Below are positions 36,796-45,459 of a stretch of 64,000 nt of DNA, in pieces. A program made the position numbers and the translations under genes. Numbering within the stretch: position 1 is the stretch's first letter; every line of letters starts with the position of its first letter. Under the pieces are notes generated by a model. It made no database searches. It saw only the letters and a program-made list of their open reading frames with translations, and was not told where the DNA came from. The stretch is from Ancylobacter crimeensis. GTDB taxonomy: Bacteria; Pseudomonadota; Alphaproteobacteria; Rhizobiales; Xanthobacteraceae. The stretch is from positions 62,001 through 126,000 of the forward strand of contig NZ_JALKCH010000005.1 in the NCBI RefSeq assembly GCF_023016805.1. The letters run 5' to 3'.

Positions 36796-37736
36796 GCCGC
36801 ACATTTGTCAGCATCGGCGAATGCATGATCGAAATGGCGGTGACGGAGCAGGGGCTCTATCGCCGGGGCTTTGCCGGCGACACGCTCAACACCGCCTGGG
36901 GCGTGCGCGGCTTAACCGATCCCGCGGCCCTTGCGGTGCGCTATGTGACGCGGGTGGGCGACGACGTGCCTTCCAGCGACATGCTGCGCTTCATCGCCGG
37001 GGCGGGCATCGACGCCGGCCACATCGGACGGGAAGCCGGGCGTACGGTCGGCCTCTACATGATCGCGCTCGACGGCTATGAGCGCAGCTTCACCTATTGG
37101 CGCGACAGCTCCGCGGCCCGGCTGCTGGCGGCGGACCGCGACGTGCTGGGCGTGGCGCTGGAGGGGGCGGACTACATCTATTTCTCCGGCATCACGCTGG
37201 CGATCCTCTCCCCCGCGCACCGGGCGACGCTGCTCGGCGTTCTCGCCGAGGCACGGGCGCGCGGCGTGCCGGTCGCCTTCGACGGCAACATCCGCCACCG
37301 GCTCTGGGCCGGTCCGGACGACCTGAAGGCCGGCCTAGAGGCCGGCTACCGCGCCGCCACCGTTGGGCTGCCGACCTTTCCGGACGAGGCCGGCCTGTTC
37401 GGCGATGCGTCTCCCGCGGACACGGTGGCGCGGCTCCGCGGCTATGGCGTCGAGGAGATCGCGGTGAAGGACGGGGCCGAGCCCTGCACCCTTTATGCGG
37501 AGGGGGCGAGCGAGGTCATCCCCGCCGTGAAGGTCGCCAGCCCGCTCGACACCACCGGCGCCGGCGATGCCTTCAATGCCGGCTATATCGCCGCGCGGCT
37601 GGATGGCCGCTCCCCGGCGGAGGCGGTGCGCTTCGCCCACCGGGTGGCGGCCCGGGTCATTTCCTGCCGTGGCGCGCTCGTCGACATGACCCTGCTGCGC
37701 GAGCTTGGCGATGGGGAAAGAGTAGCCGGCGCATAG
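36792..37736 (+). CDS. kdgK: PfkB-family sugar kinase, 2-keto-3-deoxygluconate kinase
   Basis: A GTG at 36792 overlaps the regulator stop. The 314-aa protein opens with TFVSIGECMIEMA, has the substrate loop GFAGDTLNTAW, and carries the PfkB signature DTTGAGDAFNAGYIA at about 253-267 with the catalytic aspartate. It would phosphorylate KDG to KDPG, the product of the altronate-dehydratase-type enzyme encoded on the other strand. The KDPG aldolase that would finish the pathway is not in the window. Confidence 0.9.
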   Translation: MSRTFVSIGECMIEMAVTEQGLYRRGFAGDTLNTAWGVRGLTDPAALAVRYVTRVGDDVPSSDMLRFIAGAGIDAGHIGREAGRTVGLYMIALDGYERSFTYWRDSSAARLLAADRDVLGVALEGADYIYFSGITLAILSPAHRATLLGVLAEARARGVPVAFDGNIRHRLWAGPDDLKAGLEAGYRAATVGLPTFPDEAGLFGDASPADTVARLRGYGVEEIAVKDGAEPCTLYAEGASEVIPAVKVASPLDTTGAGDAFNAGYIAARLDGRSPAEAVRFAHRVAARVISCRGALVDMTLLRELGDGERVAGA

Positions 37737-37741
37737 ATCGG

Positions 37742-38437
37742 CTAGCGCGGCTCGCTTTCGATCCAGCGCCGGCGCGATTCCTCCAGATGACGGTGCATCC
37801 GCATCTGCGCGGCCGGCGTGTCGCGCATCTCCAGAGCGGCGAGGATGGCCTCGTGCTCGGCCAGCGCACACCGCCAGTTGTCGGTCGTGTCGAAATGGGC
37901 CCGCAGCTGCGAGGAGATCGGGCTATGGCGCTCGTCGAACAGCTCGGCGACCACGCGCGCCATTACGCCGTTGCCGGTCTGGCCGGCGATGAGGAGATGG
38001 AACTGCCGGTCGTGCTCGATCGGCTTGCGGCCTTCTTCGATCGCCGCGCGCATGCCCTCGATGCTCTGCCGCAATTCGTCGAGCGCCTCCTGAGTGAAGC
38101 GCCCGGCGGCGAGGCCGAGGATGGCGGCCTCCAGCGTCGCCCGGGCATCCATCAACTCCACCGGGCTCTCCCCGGTCGCCGCCGGCGGCGAGGGTTTCTG
38201 CTCGCCATTCGAGGCGACATAGATGCCGGATCCCATGCGGATCTCGACCGTTCCGTCGATCTCCAGCGCAATCAGCGCCTCGCGAAGAGAGGGCCGGGAC
38301 ACCCCGAGCTGCTGGGCCAGCTCGCGCTCCGCCGGCAGGCGGGCGCCGAGCGTGAAATGACCGCTCTGGATCAGCCGGCGGATCTGGTCGGCGACCTGCT
38401 GATAGAGCCGGCGTTCGGGTGTTCGATTCACGGACAT
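37742..38437 (-). CDS. FadR/GntR-family transcriptional regulator
   Basis: This 231-aa protein has a single GntR winged helix (LPAERELAQQLGVSRPSLRE, about residues 35-54, with wing RMGSGIYVA) and an FCD effector domain (about 90-225) with HDRQFHLLIA and EHEAILAAL motifs that bind a metal and the ligand. It faces the sugar ABC transporter genes across a 240-bp gap that contains two operator-like sites, so it most likely represses the L-fucose uptake and oxidation genes. An L-fucose pathway acid such as L-fuconate could be the inducer. Confidence 0.88.
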   Translation of the reverse strand: MSVNRTPERRLYQQVADQIRRLIQSGHFTLGARLPAERELAQQLGVSRPSLREALIALEIDGTVEIRMGSGIYVASNGEQKPSPPAATGESPVELMDARATLEAAILGLAAGRFTQEALDELRQSIEGMRAAIEEGRKPIEHDRQFHLLIAGQTGNGVMARVVAELFDERHSPISSQLRAHFDTTDNWRCALAEHEAILAALEMRDTPAAQMRMHRHLEESRRRWIESEPR

Positions 38438-38448
38438 AGCTGCTCTCG

Positions 38449-38462
38449 ATTGGCCTTACCAT
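38449..38462. promoter_or_regulatory. FadR-type operator candidate, site 1
   Basis: The sequence attggccttaccat has the layout ATTGG-N4-ACCAT, an imperfect palindrome of the TGG...CCA class bound by FadR-type GntR proteins. It lies 12 bases upstream of the regulator gene, where binding would give autorepression. It resembles site 2 in the same gap. Confidence 0.55.
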
Positions 38463-38551
38463 AGATCAGAAAATGGCGCATGCTGAAAGCCGACACGAAA
38501 GATTTCGGAGCATTTCGGGCGAGATTTTGCTCCTGAAAGAGCGGTCTCTAA

Positions 38552-38568
38552 AATTGGCTTGACCAATT
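38552..38568. promoter_or_regulatory. FadR-type operator candidate, site 2
   Basis: AATTGG-CTTGA-CCAATT is a perfect 6-base inverted repeat around a 5-base centre, matching site 1 in its core (ATTGG...ACCA). The TTGACC inside it could be a -35 element, so a bound repressor would cover the promoter of the sugar transporter genes that start at 38677. Confidence 0.65.
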
Positions 38569-38676
38569 CGTGCGTCATGGGCAGCATGATCCTTAATCGG
38601 CCGGACATGATCCGGCCCGCTCGAGAGCCCGCGTCAATCGGGCCGTCGCATGGGTGCGACACCTGGGAGGAAGCCT

Positions 38677-40242
38677 ATGCCGGACGGCGCCAGCGCCGGT
38701 CTTCGGCCCGATCTGCCGCACCCGGTGCGGGCGGGCGAGGATCTGCTGTTCCTCGATGCGATCAGCAAGGAGTTCCCCGGCGTGCGCGCGCTGCAGGGCG
38801 TGAGCTTCGACCTGCGCCGCGGCGAGGTCCATGCGGTGTGCGGAGAGAACGGCGCCGGCAAGTCGACGCTGATGAAGATCGTCAGCGGCGTGTTCGCGCC
38901 GACGGCCGGCCGCATCGTCTACAAGGGAGTGGAGCGGCGGTTCTCCTCCCCGCTCGACGCCGAGGCGCTGGGCATCGCCATCATCCACCAGGAACTCAAC
39001 CTCGTCCCGCATCTGAGCGTGGCGGAGAACATCTATCTCGCCCGCGAGCCGCGCCGCGGCTTTCTGGTCGATCGCAAGGCGCTGCGGACCAACGCCGCCG
39101 CCTGTCTCGCCCGGCTCGGGGTCGCCATCGACCCCGACCGCCCGGTGCGGGGGCTTTCGGTGGCGCAGTGCCAGATGGTGGAGATCGCCAAGGCGCTGTC
39201 GCTGAACGCCGAGGTGCTCATCATGGACGAGCCCACCTCCTCGCTGACCGAGCAGGAGACCCGGCGGCTGTTCAAGGTGATCCACGACCTCAAGGCGGCC
39301 GGCGTCGGCATCGTCTACATCTCGCACCGGCTCGACGAGATGGCGGAGATCGTGGACCGGGTGACGGTGCTGCGCGACGGCCACCATGTCGCGACCACCG
39401 ACTTCGCGGCCACCACGGTCGACGAGATCGTCGCCCGCATGGTGGGGCGCTCGCTGGAGGAGAAGTTCCCCGAGCGGACCTCCCGTCCTGCCGGAGACTG
39501 CTTGCTCAAGGTCGAGGGGCTGGCCCGCAGCGGCGTGTTCGCCGATGTCGGATTCGAGCTGCGCCGCGGCGAGATCCTGGGCTTTGCCGGCCTTATGGGG
39601 TCGGGGCGTACCGAGGTGGCGCGTGCCATCTTCGGAGCCGATCCGCGCGATGCCGGAACGGTGACGCTGGAGGGTCGGCGGCTCGATATTCGCTCCCCGC
39701 GCGACGCCATCGCCGCGGGCCTCGCCTATCTGTCGGAAGACCGGAAGGCGCAGGGCCTCGCCATCAAGATGCCGGTCGATGCCAACATGACGCTCGCCAA
39801 TATGGAGGCGGTGTCGAACCGCTTCGGCCTCATCGACTTCGCGCGGGAGGCCGAGGTGGCGCGGCGTTATGTCGACCTGCTCAACATCCGCACGCCGACG
39901 ATCCACCAGCCGGTGCGCCTCCTCTCGGGCGGCAACCAGCAGAAGATCATCATCGGCAAGTGGCTGTTCCGCAAATCCCGCGTGCTGTTCTTCGACGAGC
40001 CGACCCGCGGCATCGATGTCGGCGCCAAATTCGCGATCTACCGCATCATGGACGAACTGGCGGCGGAGGGCATCGGCGTGGTGCTCATCTCGTCCGAATT
40101 GCCGGAAATCCTCGGCATGACGGACAGGGTCTGCGTGTTCCACCAGGGTCGCATTGCCGGAATCCTCGAAACCGCCCGCACCGACCAGGAAGAAATCATG
40201 CGCTACGCCTCCGGCTACGGCCCGGCGCACAGCCGTCACTGA
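38677..40242 (+). CDS. ribose-type sugar ABC transporter ATPase (two-domain)
   Basis: From the ATG at 38677, behind GGGAGGAAG, the product is 521 aa with two ATPase domains as in RbsA/MglA. The first has Walker A GENGAGKST and signature LSVAQCQMVEI; the second has the degenerate Walker A GLMGSGRTE and signature LSGGNQQKI, then DEPTRGIDVG. Such asymmetry is normal for this family. With the permease and binding protein that follow it would import a sugar, most likely L-fucose given the downstream enzymes. The in-frame ATG at 38650 is less likely. Confidence 0.92.
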   Translation: MPDGASAGLRPDLPHPVRAGEDLLFLDAISKEFPGVRALQGVSFDLRRGEVHAVCGENGAGKSTLMKIVSGVFAPTAGRIVYKGVERRFSSPLDAEALGIAIIHQELNLVPHLSVAENIYLAREPRRGFLVDRKALRTNAAACLARLGVAIDPDRPVRGLSVAQCQMVEIAKALSLNAEVLIMDEPTSSLTEQETRRLFKVIHDLKAAGVGIVYISHRLDEMAEIVDRVTVLRDGHHVATTDFAATTVDEIVARMVGRSLEEKFPERTSRPAGDCLLKVEGLARSGVFADVGFELRRGEILGFAGLMGSGRTEVARAIFGADPRDAGTVTLEGRRLDIRSPRDAIAAGLAYLSEDRKAQGLAIKMPVDANMTLANMEAVSNRFGLIDFAREAEVARRYVDLLNIRTPTIHQPVRLLSGGNQQKIIIGKWLFRKSRVLFFDEPTRGIDVGAKFAIYRIMDELAAEGIGVVLISSELPEILGMTDRVCVFHQGRIAGILETARTDQEEIMRYASGYGPAHSRH

Positions 40243-40254
40243 CGGGGCCGCGAG

Positions 40255-41310
40255 ATGACCATGACCATGACCGATCCGCCTGCCCGCCCTCCCGCGGAGC
40301 CCGCCATCGCCCCGCGCCGCGGCCTGACCGACCGGCAGAAGGACATCCTGCAGAAATTCGCCGCGCTCGGCAGCCTTCTGGTGCTGATCCTCGTCTTCTC
40401 GCTCACCAGCGGCGCCTTCTTCACCGTCAGCAACGGCATGACGATCGCGCTGCAGGTGACTTCGATCGCCCTGCTCGGCATCGGTGCGACCTGCGTGATC
40501 ATCACCGGCGGCATCGACCTCTCGGTCGGCTCGGTGCTGGCGCTTTCCGGCGTGGTGGCGGCGCTGGGGGTGAAGGAACTCGGCATGCCGGTGCCGGTCG
40601 GCATGGCGCTCGGCATCCTCACGGGGGCGGCGTGCGGGCTACTGAACGGGCTGGTGGTGACCGTGATGCGCCTGCCGCCCTTCATCGCGACGCTCGGCAT
40701 GATGCTGATCGCGCGCGGCGTCGCCCTGCAGATCACCGGCGCCCGCGCGGTGTCCGGCCTCGGCGAGAGCTTCGGCGAACTCGGTAACGGCGCGCTGTTC
40801 CGCATGGTGACGATCGGCGATGACGGCTTTCCCAATGTCGCCTTTCCCGGCATCCCCTATCCGGTCATCCTCATGGCGGCGATAGCGCTGGCGGTTTCGC
40901 TGATGCTGAACCGCTCGGTGCTGGGCCGGCACATCTATGCGGTCGGCTCCAATGTCGAGGCGGCGCGGCTGTCGGGCGTCAATGTCCGCCGGGTGGTGTG
41001 CTTCACCTATGTGTTGTCCGGCACGCTCGCCGGGCTGACCGGCTGTGTGCTGATGTCCCGCCTCGTCACCGCCCAGCCCAATGAAGGCGTGATGTACGAG
41101 CTGGATGCCATCGCCAGCGCGGTAATCGGCGGCACCTCGCTGATCGGGGGCGTGGGCACCATCTCCGGCACCGCGATCGGCGCCTTCGTCATCGGCATCC
41201 TGCGCAACGGCCTGAACATGAACGGTGTCTCGGCCTTCACCCAGCAGATCATCATCGGCCTCGTGATCCTTCTCACCGTCTGGATCGACCAGTTGCGCAA
41301 CCGCCGGTGA
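40255..41310 (+). CDS. ribose-type sugar ABC transporter permease
   Basis: This 351-aa BPD_transp_2 protein of the RbsC type has about eight to ten membrane segments. Typical motifs are ITGGIDLSVGSVLALSG, LPPFIATLGMM, YAVGSNVEAARLSGVNVRRV and ASAVIGGTSLIGGVGT. It forms the channel for the sugar imported with the ATPase encoded 12 bases upstream and the binding protein encoded downstream. The opening MTMTMTD repeat arises from a short repeat of atgacc. Confidence 0.92.
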   Translation: MTMTMTDPPARPPAEPAIAPRRGLTDRQKDILQKFAALGSLLVLILVFSLTSGAFFTVSNGMTIALQVTSIALLGIGATCVIITGGIDLSVGSVLALSGVVAALGVKELGMPVPVGMALGILTGAACGLLNGLVVTVMRLPPFIATLGMMLIARGVALQITGARAVSGLGESFGELGNGALFRMVTIGDDGFPNVAFPGIPYPVILMAAIALAVSLMLNRSVLGRHIYAVGSNVEAARLSGVNVRRVVCFTYVLSGTLAGLTGCVLMSRLVTAQPNEGVMYELDAIASAVIGGTSLIGGVGTISGTAIGAFVIGILRNGLNMNGVSAFTQQIIIGLVILLTVWIDQLRNRR

Positions 41311-41379
41311 ACGCACGCCTCAACGCACGCCAATGCTCCGGCGACCGGAAGACCGGCGCCGTTTCCTGGAGGAAACCCA

Positions 41380-42348
41380 ATGAAGACGCTTGTGACCAAG
41401 AACCGTGTCACCAAGAATCTTGCCGCCGCCCTTCTGGCCTCGGCGGTGTTGTTCGGCGGCGCGGCCGCCGATGCCGGTGAAATCGCCGTCATCGTGAAGA
41501 CCGTGAACTCCACCTTCTGGCAGAACGTGCAGAAGGGCGCCGATGCGGCGATGAAGGAAGCGGGTAGCAACACGCTGACCTTCCAGGGCCCGGCCTCCGA
41601 ATCCGCGATCGCCGATCAGGTCAACATGGTCGAGAACGCGGTGAACCGGGGCGTCTCCGGCATCGTGCTCGCACCCTCCGATCCCGATGCGCTGGTGCCG
41701 GCGGTGAAGAAGGCCTGGGAGGCCCGCATCCCGGTCGTGATCATCGACTCGCAGCTCGCCAAGGGCGCGGAGCAGTACTACCAGTCCTTCCTCGCCACCG
41801 ATAACCGCAAGGCCGGCGAACTCGCCGCCAAGGCGCTGATCGAGAAGACGGGCACCGAGGGCAAGATCGCGGTCATGTCCTATGTCGCGGGCGCGGGCTC
41901 GGAGATCGGGCGCGTGGGCGGCTTCACCGACTATATCAATGCCCATTCCAAGCTCACCATCGTCGGTCCGTTCTACTCGCAGTCGCAGATGGCGACCGCA
42001 CTGAACCAGACCACCGACGTGCTGGCTGCCAATCCCGATCTCAAGGGCATCTTCGGCGCCAATGAGCCGACCGCCATCGGTATGGCGCGCGCGATCAAGG
42101 AGGCCGGAAAGTCCGGCAAGATCGCGGCGGTGGGCTTCGACGGCAATCAGGACCTGCAGGGCTTCGTCAAGGACGGCACGCTCGCCGCCATCGTCGTGCA
42201 GGGCTCGTTCCAGATGGGTGAGCGGGGCATCCAGACCCTGGCCAGGCTGATGAAGAAAGAGAAGGTCGAAAAGTTCGTGGATACCGGCGCGGTCGTGGTG
42301 ACCAAGGCCAATATCGACGAGCCGGAAGCCAGGAACGTCCTCTACTGA
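41380..42348 (+). CDS. ribose-type sugar ABC transporter binding protein
   Basis: The 322-aa protein starts behind GGAGGA with a signal peptide (about 1-32, ending AAADAGE) and continues with the periplasmic-binding-protein-like type I fold: IAVIVKTVNSTFWQNVQKGAD, NAVNRGVSGIVLAPSDPDAL, AAVGFDGNQDLQGFVKDG. It is the ligand-binding part of the importer. A strong terminator-like hairpin follows, so transport genes may be expressed at a higher level than the downstream enzymes. Confidence 0.92.
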   Translation: MKTLVTKNRVTKNLAAALLASAVLFGGAAADAGEIAVIVKTVNSTFWQNVQKGADAAMKEAGSNTLTFQGPASESAIADQVNMVENAVNRGVSGIVLAPSDPDALVPAVKKAWEARIPVVIIDSQLAKGAEQYYQSFLATDNRKAGELAAKALIEKTGTEGKIAVMSYVAGAGSEIGRVGGFTDYINAHSKLTIVGPFYSQSQMATALNQTTDVLAANPDLKGIFGANEPTAIGMARAIKEAGKSGKIAAVGFDGNQDLQGFVKDGTLAAIVVQGSFQMGERGIQTLARLMKKEKVEKFVDTGAVVVTKANIDEPEARNVLY

Positions 42349-42400
42349 GGCGCCTTGTTGACGAGCCTTCACTTCATTCAGGGCCTTCCTCCCGCTCTCC

Positions 42401-42436
42401 GGGGCGCGGCCTCTCCCGCTGCGCCCCAGCCTTTCT
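42401..42436 (+). terminator. likely intrinsic terminator after the sugar-binding protein gene
   Basis: GGGGCGC (42401-42407) pairs with GCGCCCC (42421-42427) around a 13-base loop, followed by agcctttctct. The uridine tract is weak, so termination may be partial, leaving read-through into the L-fucose catabolic genes. Confidence 0.55.
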
Positions 42437-42478
42437 CTCTTCAGATCGCCTTTCTCTCTTCAGATCGCCTTTCTCTGC
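42431..42478 (+). repeat. 19-bp tandem repeat, about 2.5 copies
   Basis: The unit ctttctctcttcagatcgc occurs at 42431-42449 and again, unchanged, at 42450-42468, followed by a partial copy (ctttctctgc). It starts where the terminator stem ends and lies 25 bases before the aldo/keto reductase start. It gives a pyrimidine-rich leader and is the kind of repeat that can change copy number by slippage. Confidence 0.85.
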
Positions 42479-42503
42479 ACGGCATTGTCGGAACCATCCA
42501 GTC

Positions 42504-43508
42504 ATGAAGGTCGGCGACACACGCATCCATGCCCGCACCGGCGTCCGGGTCACGGCGCTCGGGCTCGGTTGCGCGCAGATGGGCAGCCTCTACCGCGTCA
42601 CCAGCTACGCGGAGGCGGCGGGCGCTTTCGATGCCGCCTGGCAGGCGGGCATCCGTTCCTTCGACACCGCGCCCTATTACGGCTTCACCCGTTCCGAGCG
42701 CCGGCTCGGCACGATGCTGACCGACAAGCCTCGCGAGGCCTACACCCTCTCCACCAAGGTCGGCCGGGTGATGGTGCCGGACTCGACAGTGGGACCGATG
42801 GAAGAGGGTTATGCCGAGCCGCTGCCCTTCCGCCCGACCTTCGACTACAGCCATGACGGCGTGATGCGTTCCTTCGAGGCCAGCCAGCAGCGGCTCGGCA
42901 TTCTCGCGCCGGATATCCTCTATGTGCATGACATCGGTCGCTTCACCCATGGCGAGCGTCATGCCCATTACTGGTCGCAGCTCACCGATGGCGGCGGCTT
43001 CCGGGCATTGACGCGGCTGCGCGAGGAGGGCGCGATCCGCGCTTTCGGGCTGGGGGTCAACGAGATCGAGGTGATCGGGCAGGCGATGGAGGTCGCCGAC
43101 CTCGACATCTGCATGCTTGCCGGCCGCTACACCCTTCTGGAACAGGCGAGCCTCTCCCTGATCGATGCCTGCGCGGCGCGCGGCATCGGCATCATGGTCG
43201 CGGGGGCGTTCAATTCCGGCATCCTCGCGGGCGGCACTATGTTCAACTACGGCGCTGCGCCACCGAAAATCGTGGCGCGGGTCGAGGCGCTGCGTGCCGT
43301 CTGCCGCGAGCAGGGCGTGCGGCTGGAGGCGGCGGCGCTGCAGTTCCCGCTCGCCCATCCGGCTGCGCTCGCCGTGGTCTCGGGCGCGCATGATGGCGGG
43401 CAGATCAGCGCCAATATCGGCTGGTTCGAGACCCCGATCCCCACCGGGTTCTGGACCTGCCTGAAGGAGCGCGGGCTGATCGCCGCCGGCGCCCCGGTGC
43501 CGGCGTGA
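42504..43508 (+). CDS. aldo/keto reductase, L-fucose (D-threo-aldose) dehydrogenase type
   Basis: The 334-aa TIM-barrel enzyme has the AKR catalytic set: D54 and Y59 in FDTAPYYG, a lysine in LSTKVGR (about 86) and a histidine in LYVHDIGR (about 141). It belongs to the group with D-threo-aldose 1-dehydrogenase and pyridoxal 4-dehydrogenase. In this operon it would oxidise L-fucose to L-fucono-lactone with NAD(P)+, the first step of oxidative fucose breakdown. The next gene starts at GTGA on its stop codon. Confidence 0.87.
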   Translation: MKVGDTRIHARTGVRVTALGLGCAQMGSLYRVTSYAEAAGAFDAAWQAGIRSFDTAPYYGFTRSERRLGTMLTDKPREAYTLSTKVGRVMVPDSTVGPMEEGYAEPLPFRPTFDYSHDGVMRSFEASQQRLGILAPDILYVHDIGRFTHGERHAHYWSQLTDGGGFRALTRLREEGAIRAFGLGVNEIEVIGQAMEVADLDICMLAGRYTLLEQASLSLIDACAARGIGIMVAGAFNSGILAGGTMFNYGAAPPKIVARVEALRAVCREQGVRLEAAALQFPLAHPAALAVVSGAHDGGQISANIGWFETPIPTGFWTCLKERGLIAAGAPVPA

Positions 43509-44353
43509 CGGGCGGGGCTGCGGGCATGCGCATCGACGCCCACCAGCATTTCTGGCGCCTTGCCGACCGGGCCGGGCAATGGCCGCCACCCGCACTGGCG
43601 GCGATCCATCGCGATTTCGGGCCGGAGGATCTGGAGCCGCTGCTCGCCGCCAGCGGCATGGACGGCACCGTGCTGGTGCAGAGCCTGCCCTGCGAAGCCG
43701 ACACGCTGTGGATGCTGGAGCTTGCTGAGCGGCATGCGTTCATCCGCGGCGTGGTCGGCTGGTGCGATCTCAAGGTGGAGGACGCGCCCGCGACGATCGA
43801 AAGGCTGTCCCGGCATCGCAAGCTGAAGGGCCTGCGGCCGATGCTGCAGGACATTGCCGACGATCGCTGGATCGAGGATCCGGGGCTCGACCCCGCCGTC
43901 GCGGCGATGATCGCCCACGATCTCGCTTTCGACGCTTTGGTGTTGCCGCGCCATCTCGAACCGCTGCTCGTCTTCGCCACGCGCCACCCCGGCCTGCGCG
44001 TTGTCATAGACCATGGCGCCAAGCCGCGGATCGCCGAGGGGCGGATGTCGACCTGGCGGCAGGACATGACGCGCCTCGCTTCGCTGCCGCAGGTGCACTG
44101 CAAATTGTCCGGCTTGCTGACCGAGGCGGGCGGGCACGATCCGGTTGCCGTGCGGCCCTATGCCGAGACGCTGCTGGATCTGTTCGGCCCGGAGCGCCTC
44201 ATCTTCGGCAGCGACTGGCCGGTGCTGCGCCTTGCGGGGCAGTACGACGCCTGGGTCGAGCAGTGCCGCGCCATCGTGCCGGCCGAGCACCATGATGCGG
44301 TGTTCGGAGCCAACGCGGCGCGCTTCTACCGGCTCGATGCCACGGCTTCATGA
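43505..44353 (+). CDS. amidohydrolase-family lactonase, L-fuconolactonase-like
   Basis: A GTG at 43505 (overlapping the preceding stop) gives 282 aa; an ATG at 43526 would give 275. The amidohydrolase_2 fold shows metal ligands in RIDAHQHFW (H13, H15), a histidine in VIDHGAKP, and the catalytic aspartate in FGSDWPV. It would open L-fucono-lactone to L-fuconate. Position between the dehydrogenase and mutarotase genes supports this over other amidohydrolase activities. Confidence 0.87.
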   Translation: MTGGAAGMRIDAHQHFWRLADRAGQWPPPALAAIHRDFGPEDLEPLLAASGMDGTVLVQSLPCEADTLWMLELAERHAFIRGVVGWCDLKVEDAPATIERLSRHRKLKGLRPMLQDIADDRWIEDPGLDPAVAAMIAHDLAFDALVLPRHLEPLLVFATRHPGLRVVIDHGAKPRIAEGRMSTWRQDMTRLASLPQVHCKLSGLLTEAGGHDPVAVRPYAETLLDLFGPERLIFGSDWPVLRLAGQYDAWVEQCRAIVPAEHHDAVFGANAARFYRLDATAS

Positions 44354-44365
44354 GGTGAGGGCGCG

Positions 44366-44695
44366 ATGCAACGCATGGGTATGATGATCGGGCTGGAGCC
44401 CGGCATGGTCGAAAGCTACCGCGAACTGCACGCGGCGGTGTGGCCGCAGGTGCTGGCGCTCATATCGAGCTGCAATATCCGCAACTACACGATCTTCCTG
44501 CGCGAGCCGGAGAACGTCCTGTTCGCGAGCTTCGAATATCACGGCACCGACTTTCCCGCCGACATGGCGCGGATGGCGGCCGATCCCGTCAATCAGAAAT
44601 GGTGGGAACTCACCATCCCCTGCCAACGTCCGCTCGACAGCCGGGCGCCGGGCGAATGGTGGGCCGCCATGGAAAACGTCTTCCATCTGGACTGA
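44366..44695 (+). CDS. L-fucose/L-rhamnose mutarotase-like protein
   Basis: This 109-aa protein is of the RhaM/DUF718 family: RMGMMIGLEPGMVESYRELHAAVWP at the N-terminus (in parts), NIRNYTIFL, and a C-terminal WWAAMENVFHLD. Family members interconvert the alpha and beta anomers of L-rhamnose or L-fucose, providing the form used by the dehydrogenase. It has a histidine and a tyrosine in the N-terminal YRELHAAVWP segment where the catalytic residues lie. Confidence 0.88.
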   Translation: MQRMGMMIGLEPGMVESYRELHAAVWPQVLALISSCNIRNYTIFLREPENVLFASFEYHGTDFPADMARMAADPVNQKWWELTIPCQRPLDSRAPGEWWAAMENVFHLD

Positions 44696-44714
44696 ACGAA
44701 CAAGGAGAGTTGGC

Positions 44715-45446
44715 ATGGCCAATCTTGAGGGCAGGACCGTCCTCGTCACCGCCGCCGGGCAGGGCATCGGCCGCGCCAGCGCGCTCGCTTTCCTGGCCGC
44801 CGGTGCGACCGTGCACGCGACCGACATCAACGAGACGCTGCTGGCCACGCTGCCTGCGTCCGATCGCCTCGTGACCGCCCGGCTCGACGTGCTGGACGAT
44901 GATGCGGTTCGCGAGACGGTGGGCCGGATCGGGCAGGTGGACGTGCTGTTCAACGGCGCCGGCTTCGTCCATGCCGGCAGCATCCTCGACATGAAGGACG
45001 GCGATTTCGACTTCGCGGTCGACCTCAACGTCCATTCCATGGTGCGCACCATCCGCGCCGTGCTGCCCGGCATGATCGAGCGGCGCGAAGGCGCGATCAT
45101 CAACATCGCCTCTGTCGCCTCCTCGGTGAAGGGCGTGCCGAACCGCTTCGCCTACAGCACCACCAAGGCGGCGGTGATCGGGCTCACCAAGTCGGTCGCG
45201 GCCGACTACGTGGCCCACAACATCCGCTGCAACGCGATCTGCCCCGGCACGGTGGAAAGCCCCTCGCTGCAGGAGCGGCTGCGGGCGCAGGGCGACTACG
45301 AGACGACCCGCGCCGCGTTCATCGCCCGCCAGCCGATCGGGCGCATCGGGACGCCGGAGGAGATCGCCGACCTCGCGGTCTATCTCGCGGGTGCCACCTA
45401 CACCACGGGCCAGGCCGTCTGCATCGATGGCGGCTGGTCGCTCTGA
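44715..45446 (+). CDS. SDR oxidoreductase, 2-keto-3-deoxy-L-fuconate dehydrogenase-like
   Basis: A 243-aa short-chain dehydrogenase behind AAGGAGAG. The cofactor motif TAAGQGIGRAS is at about residues 11-21, followed by a TDIN acid that favours NAD. The active site has S in NIASVASS and YSTTK (about 151-155). The NNAG motif reads FNGAG. The TAAGQGIG form is characteristic of 2-keto-3-deoxy-L-fuconate dehydrogenases, fitting a position next to the L-fuconate dehydratase gene. The product, 2,4-diketo-3-deoxy-L-fuconate, would need a hydrolase that is not in the window. Confidence 0.88.
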   Translation: MANLEGRTVLVTAAGQGIGRASALAFLAAGATVHATDINETLLATLPASDRLVTARLDVLDDDAVRETVGRIGQVDVLFNGAGFVHAGSILDMKDGDFDFAVDLNVHSMVRTIRAVLPGMIERREGAIINIASVASSVKGVPNRFAYSTTKAAVIGLTKSVAADYVAHNIRCNAICPGTVESPSLQERLRAQGDYETTRAAFIARQPIGRIGTPEEIADLAVYLAGATYTTGQAVCIDGGWSL

Positions 45447-45459
45447 AGGGGAGGGCATC

